Notes under the pieces: generated by a model
What the model saw: the letters and a program-made list of their open reading frames with translations, nothing else
Told to the model about the DNA's origin: nothing
Database searches by the model: none
Made by a program: the position numbers and the translations under genes
DNA from: Haliclona indistincta
Lineage: Eukaryota > Porifera > Demospongiae > Haplosclerida > Chalinidae
DNA length: 64,000 nucleotides
Assembly (NCBI GenBank): GCA_964017065.1
Contig: OZ024786.1
Span: forward strand, 12,471,596 to 12,535,595
Reading direction: 5' to 3'
In this document: in pieces, positions 44,405 to 57,000 of the stretch
Layout: each line of letters opens with the position of its first letter
How positions within the stretch are numbered: position 1 is the stretch's first letter

Positions 44405-44742
44405 TTATATAAAGTCATGTAATAATATTTTATTTATTAGCCCCACCCACAGCCTCGGCAAGCTTCTGATGGGTAGACTCATGCATGCATGCATGGTAAG
44501 AGTGTATTTGTAATTAAAAGCTATTACTATGCTGTCTCTCTGCTTGGATACAGTTGAGCAATACAATACACTGTTTATGCAGTTTTACATGCAGTCAGGA
44601 GCGCATCGTGACTTCAGTTGATGAAGTCTCGATGCATGTGCTCTTGATGCAGCAGTTGATACTCTTAATCTTAGTGGTACTGAGTCCCCACTCACTGGTC
44701 ACTAGCTGACAGTACAGTCATCACAACTTGTCAACCATCAAC

Positions 44743-44886
44743 CAGTGGCGGACCTGGCCTGAGGTGCTTGGGGGGGCCATAATTTATTCGTATTATAAGT
44801 TTATACAAGGCTTGTTTACATTCCATTGTGTGGTTTATAATTTTAAAAATTTGGGGGGGCCTGGCCCCCCTGTAGATCCGCCACTG
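44743..44886. mobile_element. hAT-type MITE, 144 bp, with 8-bp TSD and empty site
   Basis: Starts CAGTGGCGGACCTGG and ends GATCCGCCACTG. The duplication 'ccatcaac' is at 44735-44742 and 44887-44894. The paralogous segment at about 26430-26445 has one copy of this target and no element. 8-bp duplications and CAGTGGCGG ends are typical of hAT. Confidence 0.92.
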
Positions 44887-44981
44887 CCATCAACTACTAT
44901 ATTCTATTAGGTACACACATGTTGATCACAGTCTATGATAGACTAGCTTATTAGTTCTGTTAGTGGTTGTGTTGTTGTCAG

Positions 44982-46510
44982 TTGAGAGGTGTGTCCACAC
45001 ACTGTGTGTTGCTGCTGTCAGCTAGCTCTCAACCAGCTCATGTGTATGCTGGACTGATCGTACAAGCCATCACAGTAGTACTAGCTAGTGAGCACTAGAG
45101 CCTGTTAGCATGTGCTGGAAACTAACATTTGTTGACCCACCATGCTCCTACACAGAATACTCTCTCTAGTGTTTCTGACGTGTATTTTGTATTAGTCAGT
45201 ACCAACTGCATGTACCAGTGTCTATGGTATTGAACCACTCACTGTGACTGCCTATCTTTTGTTATTCTTGTAAACCATCAGTCTTGTTGTAGTCAGTCAG
45301 GCAGTCACCTCTTGTATTTTAGTCATGTGAGTGTTGTAGGTCATTGTTCCTCTCTCTGTATAAATACTGTGTGTTGTGATTTGAGAATTTTGAATCAGTG
45401 AATTGCTGTCTAGGTTCTCTGTTTCACGTTACTACAGTCTATTCTGTATTTGACAAGTGAATGAACAGAGTCAGACAACGGATGTACTAGCATAAGAGAC
45501 CAGTTACAGTTATTGCTCAATTTCTTTCTCACAGAATCTAGAAGAGACATCTGACGGTCATGATGTGGTGACTAGTGTTATATTGCAGCTATCAGCTGAG
45601 AAGCTCACTAATTACGGGGTCTTCCTCCTTGACTATGGGATGGTAAGACATCAAGACAACTCCTCATGTGTGAAGTTACTATATGTTGTTGTCATGGTTA
45701 CAGGGGTTGATGTGCTTTGTTGGTAAGGGAGTGTCTCCGGAGATCATGAGAAACTTGTTTGATGTTCCCTATTTTGGAGCAATGCCTGAATACATGGTGA
45801 GTGAGAGAGGATGAAAAATGTGTTCATTATCTTTCTCTAGCTCCAGTTTCCATCACTGGACAGTGATCTCTCTAAACTGGTTCGTACCTTTGTTGCTCAA
45901 ATCAGGAACTCACACAGCAACAATCTTCCCTTGTTGATTATCAGGTGAGTAGAGATTAGTGAGAAGTTATATCTAGTACATTTGTCCACCTGGCTAGTGT
46001 TCCTTTACCAAAAAAGAGCAGTCTTTACTGTTCCATTAATAATGTCTGGTCATCAGTCTATTCCCTAATTACTTTTTACTGGTTAGTCACTTTAATCAAA
46101 CAATAGGTGGACTCTGTTTCGATAGCACAACCTATCATTACAGCAGTTTAAACATTATTTCACTGTAATATGCCACATGAAGCCAGTGTTAGCACGTCAA
46201 GCACTGGCTCACCAAAAGTGACCAAGTGAACTCCCAAGTCAGGATAATTTTTACCCATTTTTGAAAGTACAGTGCTGGACTGTTTTGCGCTCATGTTTAA
46301 TGATACAGTGCCATACTCAAGGTCTGGCAAATTGCCTATAGTGCCTACTGGTCAAGGATAAACATTGAATTACATATCACTCTCCCACTCCAGAGAGGAT
46401 GGTCCTCATCGTTTACCATTCATTAAATACCTGATTGAAGACCGGACTGAAGACGGCACATCATAATTATTATGAATAATCTGCAGCACATTAGCCGACA
46501 AATTAAGTAG
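44982..46510 (+). pseudogene. Sec24 fragment, copy II (3' exons)
   Basis: A sister of copy I. Pieces: about 44982-45090; 45535-45642; 45704-45796 (GLMCFVGKGVSPEIM); 45841-45944 (LSKLVRTFVAQIRN); and the terminal exon 46394-46510 (EDGPHRLPFIKYLIEDRTEDG). In the last exon extra bases give TCA TAA, an early stop before YYE-type residues of the main copy. The exons between the first and second pieces are missing, as in copy I, so the two share a deletion and duplicated together. Confidence 0.82.
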
Positions 46511-46673
46511 ATGAATCTATAGTGGATGTGGCTAGTTATCAAGTGTGGTAATGACAACGTCAGCTGTAGAAATTTTTACTAACTTTATCATAAATTATTT
46601 ACTGTCTCTAAAAAGTAATTGTACATTTCTGTTGTGGTAAAGAAAACGGTTTACACAAAATAATTTCTAATTG

Positions 46674-49600
46674 TTAAATGTAACTGTATATCCTCGTGTG
46701 AATTTCTGGTAGTCCTTTCTGTCTTCTTGTTATGTTCACTGTTGCTGCTGTTGTCTTGAGTGCTTGACATGAGTGATCTAGTTGATCTGACTGTTCTTTG
46801 AAGTGTGAATAACGTGTTCCATAATAAAGAGTGATATAAAGATCCTCAAGATGACTATCCACTAGAGATTGTATGAGCTCCTTTCCTCCCACCTCCACAC
46901 ACTGTAGCCACTCCTTTGCTCTCTTCTCAGTCACTGGTGCTTCACCTGAGGCAAGCATGTTCATTTCTATTATTAGATGTAGTTTTCTCAGTGTGCTCTT
47001 ACTGACACACTCTCCAATATTCTTTAGTGTGCTGTCTGGATGTGTGGATGACCAGTGTAGCATCAAGTACTCTATTGAGCTGTTTGCACTAAGAGCTGCT
47101 GCTAGTGACAATGCTCCCTCATCTGTTGCAGTATCTCGACCGATTGATATTTTCTTTAAAGTATTCCTAGTTCTAAGAGCAGTAGCAATACGAGCTATAC
47201 CAGTGTCACTAATGTTATTATGTCTGACATTTAGTTCTTGCAGTGTCTTATTGACAGTAAGTGCTCTAGCTAGTGACTCTGCACCATCATCTGATATGTT
47301 GCACTCAGTAATATCAATTCTCGTCATAGTAGTGTTTGTTTGAAGTGCAGTGGAAATAAGAGCTATGCCGTTTTTTTCACCGATATTGTTACCTCTGATA
47401 TTCAGCTCTGTCACTCCATGTAAAGCACCTGCTGGACATGCCTCAGCACGCTTGGAGAGCTCTCCCATCATTAGACCAAATGAGTGGCCATTGATACCAC
47501 ATCTTGAAAGGTACACTCTTAGTTTTCTACTGTTCCTACAAACCAATGCCAGGAAGTATCCAACAGACATACAGTCCAGTGGACTCAAAGTAACATCAGA
47601 CAGATCTAGTATTCCATTGAGCCTTGGAAAAAATTTTGAATACAATGACTGGTCGTAAATTTGAGCTTCACTAAAGCCCCTTACATAATTAAGAAGAGAA
47701 CGCTGGGAAGACTCTTCACAAGTGAAATCACTACCTGTGATGATGTTACGAACACCTCGATTGGTGAGCTTAGTGAACCCAGCATAGAACAGTAGTACAG
47801 CAGTGAATCGAGGCTTACTAAGTAGAGTCTGAAACACTCTCACTTGCTCATCTCTTCCCATTTTAGAGATACGATAGGCAGCAAGCATTTCTTGGATCGA
47901 GAGATGAACAAAGTTGTACGAGATTGTTTTGCTGCTGGTTCCTGCCCACTGGACCCTCTGCAGCACTCCCATGGCGGGGAGATCCTGTTGTGCAGGTGTG
48001 GCTACTGTTGGTAGAATCTGAGATAAGACATTGAGAATCACATCCCAGCTGCTTCTAGGCAAGATAGATGGAAGCTCATCTTGTGTGAAGACAATCTTGT
48101 TGTTCATCACACCCTCGTATGCTAGTATGCTGATGTGCTTTAGCTGTTTTTCGAGGTCACGAGGGAGGTCATCGAGTGAGGATATTGTTCCAAGAGTACG
48201 TTTTGGCTGACGAGTGTTCACTTCACGAGCAATAAAGCACAAGAGAAGTTCGCGAAACATCTCAAAGTGGGTGGTAGGTAGTGTACGGTCACGTTGCAGA
48301 TATAGAAGTGTAAGAATTGCGGCATTCAGTGGTATGTAACAGGTGCTTTCAATGGCTGGGTAGTTGGCTAAATGATCTTTTATTTTTCTACAGTCATCTT
48401 CTAGTATCGTAGAGGATAGCTGAGTAGACAGTGCTTCTCGGAAGTACTCATGAATGCTCTCTTTAGTGAACCCAAGAATCTCAACTCTCTTTACGTTTGG
48501 TCTCTTGTGCAGGTCTATGGAGGAGTCAGGTCGGGAGGTGATGAGGATGGTAGTGTTGGATGAAACAGAACGAAGAAGCTTGCCAAGATACGAATTATCA
48601 GTAGGGTGCTTAGAATCTGGAGGTGCTCGAAGGCAAGCCGGTCCCTCATCCCATCCATCGAGAATGAGGAGGAATTTAAGACCATCTTTTATACACTGGA
48701 CTATGTTAGTCACGATATCATCAATGCCTTCCTCACCATCGCTAGCTAAGAGAAGGAGCTTGTGTAAAGTAAAGTTAAATCTTGCTGAATGAACAGCTGG
48801 GTGACGCAGGTGAACAAGAGCTACCAGATCAAACATGCCTAGATTGCCATCGGCCCACTTCTGGCAGTAGTGGTATGCTAGAGTGCTCTTGCCTGACCCA
48901 AATGCTCCCTCTACCAGAATCACCAATGGCGGACGGAAATTTCTAAACATGCCTTCATTAAATATTCTATCCATATCTACCGGCACCTTACTAGCCATGA
49001 GCGGCTCTACCTCTCCCTTGACTCTGTGCTCGATAAGCTCATCTGGTTCACGAGTGTGTCGTGTTCCCTTCTCGTTAGTCATAGCTAGTTTGATATGCTT
49101 ACAGTTAGGTAGTGAGAGCCAGGTTGTGGGTGGAGTTTGATAGACTCTCTTGAGTTTGTCCACATACACAGTGAGTGGAGAGTGATCTGTAGTGAGAGCA
49201 ATGATAGGGTGTGGTTAATAAAATATGAAATAGCACGTACAATGATCATGGAGATGATTCATCATTGTCACTATTGGTGCATGTTCGTAAACATTATAGC
49301 TCACCATTCATAGTAGTGGACTGTATTCTAGCACTGATTGTGGTCCCACCTGTGATAGTGAACACACACAGTAACCTCACTAACTGAGTTGTGTTAGAGG
49401 GTTATACGTCTCTACTGGTTTACTAACTACACATGTTGTGTTGTAGTACCTGAGCGAGCTAGAGGGCAACCAACAGCTGTAGCTAGCTCCTGAGCTACAG
49501 CAGGCTCGTCACACATCACGACAGCATCAATCAACATGACCCACTGGTTACCGGTAGTGTTGCTGCCTTGAACCCATGTCCGGATCAGCTCTTGCAGCTT

Positions 49601-49848
49601 GCCGACTGAGGTCCTGCAATCAGCATCGATGATTGGGACAGCTGTTGCCATCTTCAAACCACTGGCAAGAGAGCGCCATTTGTCCGCGGGGAAACGAGCT
49701 TTGTGCAGCTCGAAAACGACTGAATTGACATCGAAAACTGTCTCAGCTGAGGACAATGAGAGGTGTAATTGTACAATAATAGCATGTGATTACTACTGCC
49801 GGTCTCACCATGGTCTGTAGAAGAAGATGAAGAATTAGCTTGGGCCAT
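46674..49848 (-). CDS. NLR gene 3: complete Death-NACHT-LRR receptor, about 964 aa
   Basis: Exons: 49809-49848 (MAQANSSSSSTDHG), 49450-49746 (Death), 49305-49349, and 46674-49186. All junctions are GT-AG, phase 1, and the sum is a whole number of codons. The Death domain has FPADKWRSLASGLK and a Trp-rich TWVQGSNTTGNQWVML segment. NACHT: Walker A EGAFGSGKSTLAYHYCQKW, Walker B FLLILDGWDEGP, sensor TTILITSRPDSS, then the winged-helix/helical part (FVHLSIQEMLAAYRISKMG). LRRs near the C-terminus: LNIRGNNIGEKNGIALISTAL, LNVRHNNISDTGIARIATAL. There is no signal peptide or membrane segment, so a cytosolic sensor is expected. This is the best-preserved member and the reference for the others. Ligand unknown. 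Confidence 0.93.
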
Positions 49849-49849
49849 C

Positions 49850-50520
49850 ACTCAAGGAGTTTTGCAAGCTGGGTGGGCGTAGCTAATACCGGTGGGTTCG
49901 TGGTCGGTCATGACGTCAGTGGTGGATTAGTTCAATCACACCCACAAAGATGGCGGCTGACGTGAGCTTGCTGAACTGTCAAGTTCGAGTTCTCTCTGAC
50001 AGTTTTCAGCTGTCTTGTTCGCTTCTCTCCAGACGGCCAATGGCTGGTGTTACATTTTGTTCTCACACCAATGCCTGATCGTGAGGGACACACTGACAAG
50101 TCTGCCGACACGTGGACTAGCTGCACGAATGCTGCTATGCATATGATGCATGCATGGTCACTCTAGCTGTCATCATGTACTGACCATGCTCACGTGAGAC
50201 GTCGTATAGGTAACTAGAAAGAATGATGTATTACTCTATTGGTGATTCTAAGAATCATTTTCACCTAGTTCACTTTATTTCTTCAGCACGTACTCATTTC
50301 AGTCTGACTTATTCTCTAGCTCCCACATACGTCCCAGCCCTAGTAGGTGTGGTCTATAGAGCAACGAGAATGGACATGTAAGATAGACGAGGGCTTAGCC
50401 GGACTAGTCTTAGATGCATTAGCAGCTTTGAGTAATGTGTCTGCTGTCAGTCCCATCAACTAGTGCTACTAATAAAGAGTGAGATCAATTCATGATACAC
50501 ACACATGTATACAAGGACGG
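49850..50520. promoter_or_regulatory. Head-to-head interval upstream of NLR 3 (paralogous to 62780-63460)
   Basis: About 670 bp shared with the NLR 4 upstream region, including 'caaagatggcgg', 'ctctccagacggccaatggc' (contains a CCAAT-type box), 'gagacgtcgtataggtaact' and 'ctattggtgattctaagaatc' (another inverted CCAAT). It lies between divergent NLR and Sec24 pieces, so it could hold promoters for both strands. Homology breaks at 'attattattagcct' (50517). Confidence 0.5.
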
Positions 50521-50780
50521 ACGTATTATTATTAGCCTATGGTGTCCAAGTTTTCAGCTGGGCAGGTGTACCATACTGACTTCAGCATCAGAAAGAATGG
50601 ATGAGATTGAAGTTTGAAAATGACTTCAGGTGAGTGTGATCACATGACAGTCACATGATGACTTGCAACTAAACCACTCCTTGTACTTTGTAGATGTGAT
50701 CAAAGTTATTTCTTTCTCTTCAGACAATATCTCACTCTAGTATTACATGTTTGAAGCTGTGATGAGAATCAGATGTACTG
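50521..50780 (+). pseudogene. Decayed Sec24 internal-exon fragment
   Basis: 50524-50629 resembles the exon at 55394-55490 (TVSKFSAGQVFYHPDF) with two small deletions that shift the frame; 50724-50780 resembles the exon at 55579-55637 (FEAVMRIRCTEG). These internal exons lie upstream of the N-terminal exons of the main gene, so they belong to an older partial copy. Confidence 0.75.
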
Positions 50781-50829
50781 AAGGTACACACACTCTCCTT
50801 CATCTCTTTCTACTTATCTTTCTTGTACA

Positions 50830-51020
50830 CATGTACACCTGTCACTCTCTTTCCCTACCTACCTACCTCATCCCTCTCTCTCACCACTGGTTTACCTACC
50901 TACCTCATCCCCCTCTCTCTCACCACTGGCTTACCTACCTACCTCATACCCCTCTCTTTACCTACCTACCTCTACCAATCTCCCTCCTCCTCCTTCTGGT
51001 ACTTATCCTCCTAATTCATC
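50830..51020. repeat. CT-rich low-complexity repeat ('cctacctcatccc')
   Basis: Imperfect repeats of 'cctcatccctctctctcaccactgg' (about 35 bp) and pyrimidine runs. ORFs here are compositional. Confidence 0.7.
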
Positions 51021-51028
51021 TTTCTCAG

Positions 51029-54000
51029 GGTCCTCTCTCCCTCCTCCTCCTACTGGTGCTTCTCTTACTCAACCACCCACTGGGTCGACTCATCCTCTTC
51101 CTCCTCTTCCAACTAACACTTTTGCCTCCTCTCACTCAATCCTCTTTCACCCAAACCCCACTCACACCCCACTGGAATAGCTCCTCCCTCAACTGGAATA
51201 TTTACTAAAATAGCTCCACTACCAAGCTACTGGAATAGCTCCACCAATTTCTATTGGATTAGCACCAGCCCCAACTGGAATAGCTCCTCCCCCAACTGGT
51301 GCTTCCGGACACTCTCCCTCTCATATCGGTGGTTATCCTCGTCCTACTCAACCTCCTCTGCCCCCTAACAGCTCCTCAGCTCAGCCGCCATCAATGGGTC
51401 AACCCTATCCTGGTATGACTGGTCCCAGTACAGCACCTAATCCCTCCTCCTCCTCCTCGACTTGTAGACCATATGGACAGCCCACACCAGTACAAACACC
51501 ACAGCAACAACCAATGGTTAGAAAATATTGCTTTGTCTAGTTCGCAAAAATTTGTTTCCAACTTTCCATTGAAACGGTACTGTGTATGGTGCTGTTGTTA
51601 TGCAGCATTTCACTCTTGAAGTGGCTAAAAATTGAAGAGCAAATTTGTAAATGCAAATTGAAAATTTTTGTTCTAGTCATAAAATTTGTTCAAAATAGTA
51701 ATTATTTTTAGTCAATTCATTTGACTAATTTTGGTTTAAAAAGTCCATTTTTAGTCAAACACAAATAGTATTTTCCTTTCCAGCTGCCTGAAGTTCGTCC
51801 AGTCAATCTGATGGAGCAGCATCATCTTCTCCCTCCCACTCCTCTTTCTCATCCTCTCCCTGCTCTACCCGACCATCTTAAGGAACACTGTCCTGATCCT
51901 TCGGTCTTCACGTCGACAATGACAACCATACCAGCAACAAGCAGCATGTTGAGCAAGATAAAACTACCCTTAGATATACACATACATCCTTACAAAGATG
52001 GGAACCTTCAGGTAATCACTACAACTATTTCAACTCCACAAGAACTGAAAACATAGTTCGCATTGTGTCTTTGAACTTTATTCAAAAGATTCTCTAATAT
52101 TTGCTAAAGCCTGAACACTATCTAATCTCAGATGTAGAACTTGTGACAAATTTCAAAGAGCGGTTTCACAGATCTATTTTTCTCTCTTCTCTCACTAACA
52201 CAGGACTGTCCAATCATTACCTCAGGCCAGATCGTGCGATGTCGTATTTTTCGAGCTTACATTAACCCCTTTGTCTCCTACGTGGGCTCCAAACACTGGC
52301 GGTGCAACTTGTGCTTTAGATCTAATACACGTGAGAGAATATACTAAAATATCCTGAGTATAGAGTACTTGTGATTTAGATCTAATACAAGTGAGAGAAA
52401 TTATTTTGCTAATTTTGTGTTAATGTGTTTTAACCCTCTAGTGCCTGAGGACTATGATGTCAACCCACGTACTAACAGACGAGGTGATAGATCACATCAC
52501 GTTGAGCTCAAGAGTGCTACAGTGGAATATGTGGCTCCCTCTGAATACATGGTGAGAGAGACAGACAACATGAATAATGGTTGTCTTTCCTCTAGGTTCG
52601 TCCACCTCAGCCCAGTGTGTTCTTTTTTGTCATTGACGTCTCGTATTCTGCTGTGGAATCTGGTGAGTATACACACCTCTCTACCTCTCTTTTTCTTTGA
52701 GGCTTCCTATCTTCTTCATTACAAGTACATTTGTATTATTTTCTCTCTCCCTCCCTCTCTCTCCTTCCTTCTCTCTCTATCCCCCTCCCTATCCCCTCCC
52801 TTCCTATCCCCTTCCTCCCTATCCCCCTCCCTCCCTCTCCTTCTCTCTCTCTCTCCCTCCCTCCCTCTCCTTCTCTCTCTCTCTCCCTCCTATCCTATCT
52901 CCCTCTCCCTCCCCCCTCTCTCTCCCCTTCTTCTCTCTCTCTCTCCTTCAGGTATTCTCGGTGTGACGTGTCGTATGTTGCTTGATCACTTGCACAAGTT
53001 ACCCGGTGATGGCCGCACTATGGTTGGGTTCCTGAGTGTTGATAGCTCTTTACATTTCTATAATCTCAAGGTACTCATCATCAAACACCATACTACATGT
53101 ACCATAAATTTATACTTCCTTCTTGCAGGCTGATTTGACACAACCTCAGATGCTTGTGATTTCTGATCTAGACGGTTTGTAGCAATTTGGCTCTTGTTCA
53201 TAATTTGTAAAGTTATGTTCATGTGTTGCTTACCAGTAGCCACAGAATCTTTATTTTCATGAATATTAAGAAATGCCTCACAACTAGAGCCAGTTGACTA
53301 ACCATGTAGTAGCTATATCTCATGATGATCACTCTCACACTGTCGGTTCTGCTACTGACTACACTGATGATAGAGTGTGTCTGAAGAATACTGTTGTTGG
53401 CTATACATGAACGATACCGTGTAGTGAGAAATTTGAACGTCAAACTTTTAAACATTATGCCACGCGGTAGCAGTGGCATATTTAGGGTTGTAATAGCGAA
53501 TTTTTGCTCGATGAGCCAAATACTCCTCCCACCAAAATATTATGCCACGTGGCCACCAAAATGATCTACTATACAGTACAATGTGGCTGGCAGTGTTAAA
53601 TTGTATTAGGGTGCTCTCTTATTGGAGTCACTTTTACTCGATCTTAGAGTATGATACCATACAAGATCAAAGGCGCCAACAGTGCTCTATATTCCATAGT
53701 ACGCACTGCCCATTGTTCAAACAGTGCTCTATTTTCCTAAACCCATTGTTCTACAGTGCTCTATTTTCCACCGCAGTGCTCTATCTACCAGGTGTTAACA
53801 TGCCGATATGCAGTGAATTTAATTACAAAATACATGCAATGAAACACAAACAACTTTCATTTTGATAAAATACTAAAACAATGTCGAACAGAGACTATTC
53901 AGTGTCTTTAACAGCGATCAAAAGGCCAGAAGAAAGCTAGATAGGAGGGCCACGCCGTTAGCAATGTAGGTGACGTCAGGTTTATTCAGGGCGCTACAGC

Positions 54001-57000
54001 TTCTCAAAGACAGGATGAAACCGGAAAGTAGCTACATGGCAGCGTAGCAAGTAGCTTGGCGTCGCTGCTGATGTACGTTCGATGGATACTTTCATCCACG
54101 AGGTTCGGTGAAGTCGTTCCTCACTGATTCATGATTCCTTCATAGCTTTAGCCCACTGGTAGTTAGATAAATAAGACACGTCTTCTTTTCTGGTGTTGAA
54201 TTCTCTGCTCTTATCACATTCCCAAGTCGAAATCACAGCGCTCTCGTCCACAGCTACCTTCCACCATGTGCTCGTGTAACAATTTCCGTATAATTCCGTA
54301 AATTCCCATAATGGTAGCGTTTATACTGGACTGTCTTCGGCCTGCTAGCAGTATCCCTTATGGTAATTGTACAAGGTCACACTCTAAACCTGTTAAAGCA
54401 CCGCTATTCTCGTGCTCTACGCAATATAATAGCACTCGGGTCGTGACTCGATACAAATAGAGCACTCGCCTTTGGCTCGTGCTCTATTTGCCTCTCGCCA
54501 CGGCCCTCGTGCTATTATATTGCGTAGAGCACTCGGAGCGGTGCTTTAACTAGTACATAATTATGTAGATGTGTTTCTTCCTTCACCAATATCACTTCTC
54601 TGTAACCTGAGAGAGTCAAAAGAGGTTTGTACTATGCATACATGAGAGCATGTAGGACCAACCTTGTATGTACAATAAATATTATTATTATACATACATG
54701 CGTTGACTTTACATTTGTCTTCTACTCAGTTGATCAAATCTCTACTGGAGGATCTGCCGAGGATGTTTGGTAATAACAAGATCGGTCATTGTGCTCTCAG
54801 TGCTGCACTGCTGGTAGCTGAGAAACTACTGGTAAGCTAACTCACTCTTCCCTCCACACCACGCCCTTTGAACAGAAGCTATGCTTTTACAGAGGTTGTG
54901 TTCTACATGTAAACGCTGATATTGGGCCATAACCCAGATATGGTTTATATGTACCATCTCATTTTTGTCCACAGCATCCTATCGGTGGTAGGGTCACAGT
55001 GTTGCTCTCCTCTCGACCCAGTATTGGACCAGGAGCTGTCAGTAAAGAAGCCCCATCACCTGGAGCTACTAAAAGAGTGAGAACAAGAATTGATATAATT
55101 ATTTGCGTCATGTTACATTGTGACTTCTCAGGATCAGATCAACATGTCTGCCTCGACAGATTTCTACAAGAAGATAGCACTGGAGTGTTCCTCACAGCAG
55201 ATAGCAATGGACCTGTTTGTGTGTACCTCACAATACGTGGACCTGGTTACCATCTGTGAGTGATGTAGCTTGATAATGCTTTAGGGCAAGTAACATGTCT
55301 ATAAACAGATTACCGTGTTTCCTCTAATAAAAGCCCCGGGGCCTTTGTGTACTGTATGATCGACACATGTAATTTTCTTCTTTTTCTTCACAGCTACGGT
55401 GTCTAAGTTCTCAGCTGGGCAGGTGTTCTACCATCCTGACTTCAGCCATCAGAAAGAATGGACGAGATTAAAGTTTGAAAAAGACTTCAGGTGAGTGTGA
55501 TTACATGACAATCACATGACCTTCAACCAAGGCACACCAGGTTCAGATCAAAGTTTCATTTTCCTTTTTTCCTCTCAGGCGGTATCTCACTCGTAATATT
55601 GGGTTTGAAGCTGTGATGAGAATCAGATGTACTGAAGGTACACACTCTCATTCATCCCTTTCTACTTATCTTCCTTGTACACCTCTTGCTCTCTACCTCC
55701 CTCTCCCTCTCTCTCTCTCTGTCTCTCTAGACTAGACTTTTTTTTCAAAATTCCACACATTGGAGGCATTTGTGAGGAAAAGTTGGCAGATAGCATTTTC
55801 TGACCCAATTTTTCATGCTGAATTCAAATATGTTGTCTGCCAAAGCAGCTGAAACATTGTTTAATAGTTAATTGTAATTTTTTATTTTTTAATGATATTC
55901 ATTGTAAACAATGTGGTTAGAACAACTAAAAATGATTGTCACACAATTCCTTTCCATGGTTACAAGTACAGTCTCCTGTGCAGTTCAAGTTTGTCATTTT
56001 ACACCTCCAACGTAAAGTTTTACATCCAGTTTTGCACTTGCATGCGATAACTTCTTTGCAGTGATGTTGTGTTTGATCGCTATTATGATGTATCTATCAA
56101 GAGTGCAACCAGGAGAAGGCGCTCTCAAGGTACTAGACCGATTTGACGAATAATAGAGCATGCAAATGTGCCACTGCCATCAAGCTGGAGTAATTTTATA
56201 GCACTTTCTGAAAACAAAGCAGATTTAGCTCAATTTCTATCACAACAGTTGATCGTTCAAGCACAACATTCAAAGGTTATTGTTGCAGTCGGTGGTTTTT
56301 CGGTTGAATCGATCATCTCACTCACAGAACCACTTGAAGCACGACATGAAGAGGCAGACACCAGAATAGTTCTCCATTGTGTACCACACAGACAAAAATA
56401 GTGATGTCATTGCTTTGCTCTTAGGTCACTTCCATAGAATGACTTGTACCCAGCTTTGGTTCAACACAGGGACAGCTAAGAAGAGGCAATATATTCCCAT
56501 CCATGAAATAGTTAATCATATGGCATACAATTCAGGTACAAGAGAGTCTATTCCAGCATTCCATGCATTGACTGGCTGTAACACTACATCATACATTGCT
56601 GGCCATAGTAAGAAGTCTGCTTGGAAGACTTTTCAGACACATCATCGTCTTTTGGAAAACTTAGGAAAAGGTGAATTGACAATACAGAATACTGAGCAGT
56701 TTATCTGCAAACTTTGCAACCTTATCAGTGTGAGAAATACCAATGAAGCAAGATTGATACTTTTTAACAAGACACGGTCGCCAGAATCGCTACCGCCGAC
56801 TGGTGATGCTCTTTAATTTCACATTCAACGTGCTCATTATCAAGCAGCAGTATGGAGGCAAGCTTATTTGGCCTATCCCACGATACCAAATCCCGAAGGC
56901 ATGCATGGGTTGGAAGAAGGAACATTAAAGCATGTAGTATCCTGCAAAGAAGTTATCGCCAAAGAAGTTATCGCATGCAAGTGCAAAACTGGATGTAAAA

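Noticed and set aside
48454..48792. Plus-strand ORFs opposite the NACHT exons (also 20620, 30830, 61395)
   Set aside because: Recurrent antisense shadows of the conserved NACHT coding sequence; no independent splice or start signals.
50747..51208. 153-aa ORF starting MFEAVMRIRC
   Set aside because: Starts inside a decayed Sec24 exon and continues through CT-rich repeat; not a separate gene.
52417..53133. 238-aa plus-strand ORF
   Set aside because: Runs through Sec24 exons in the wrong frame and a polypyrimidine intron tract.
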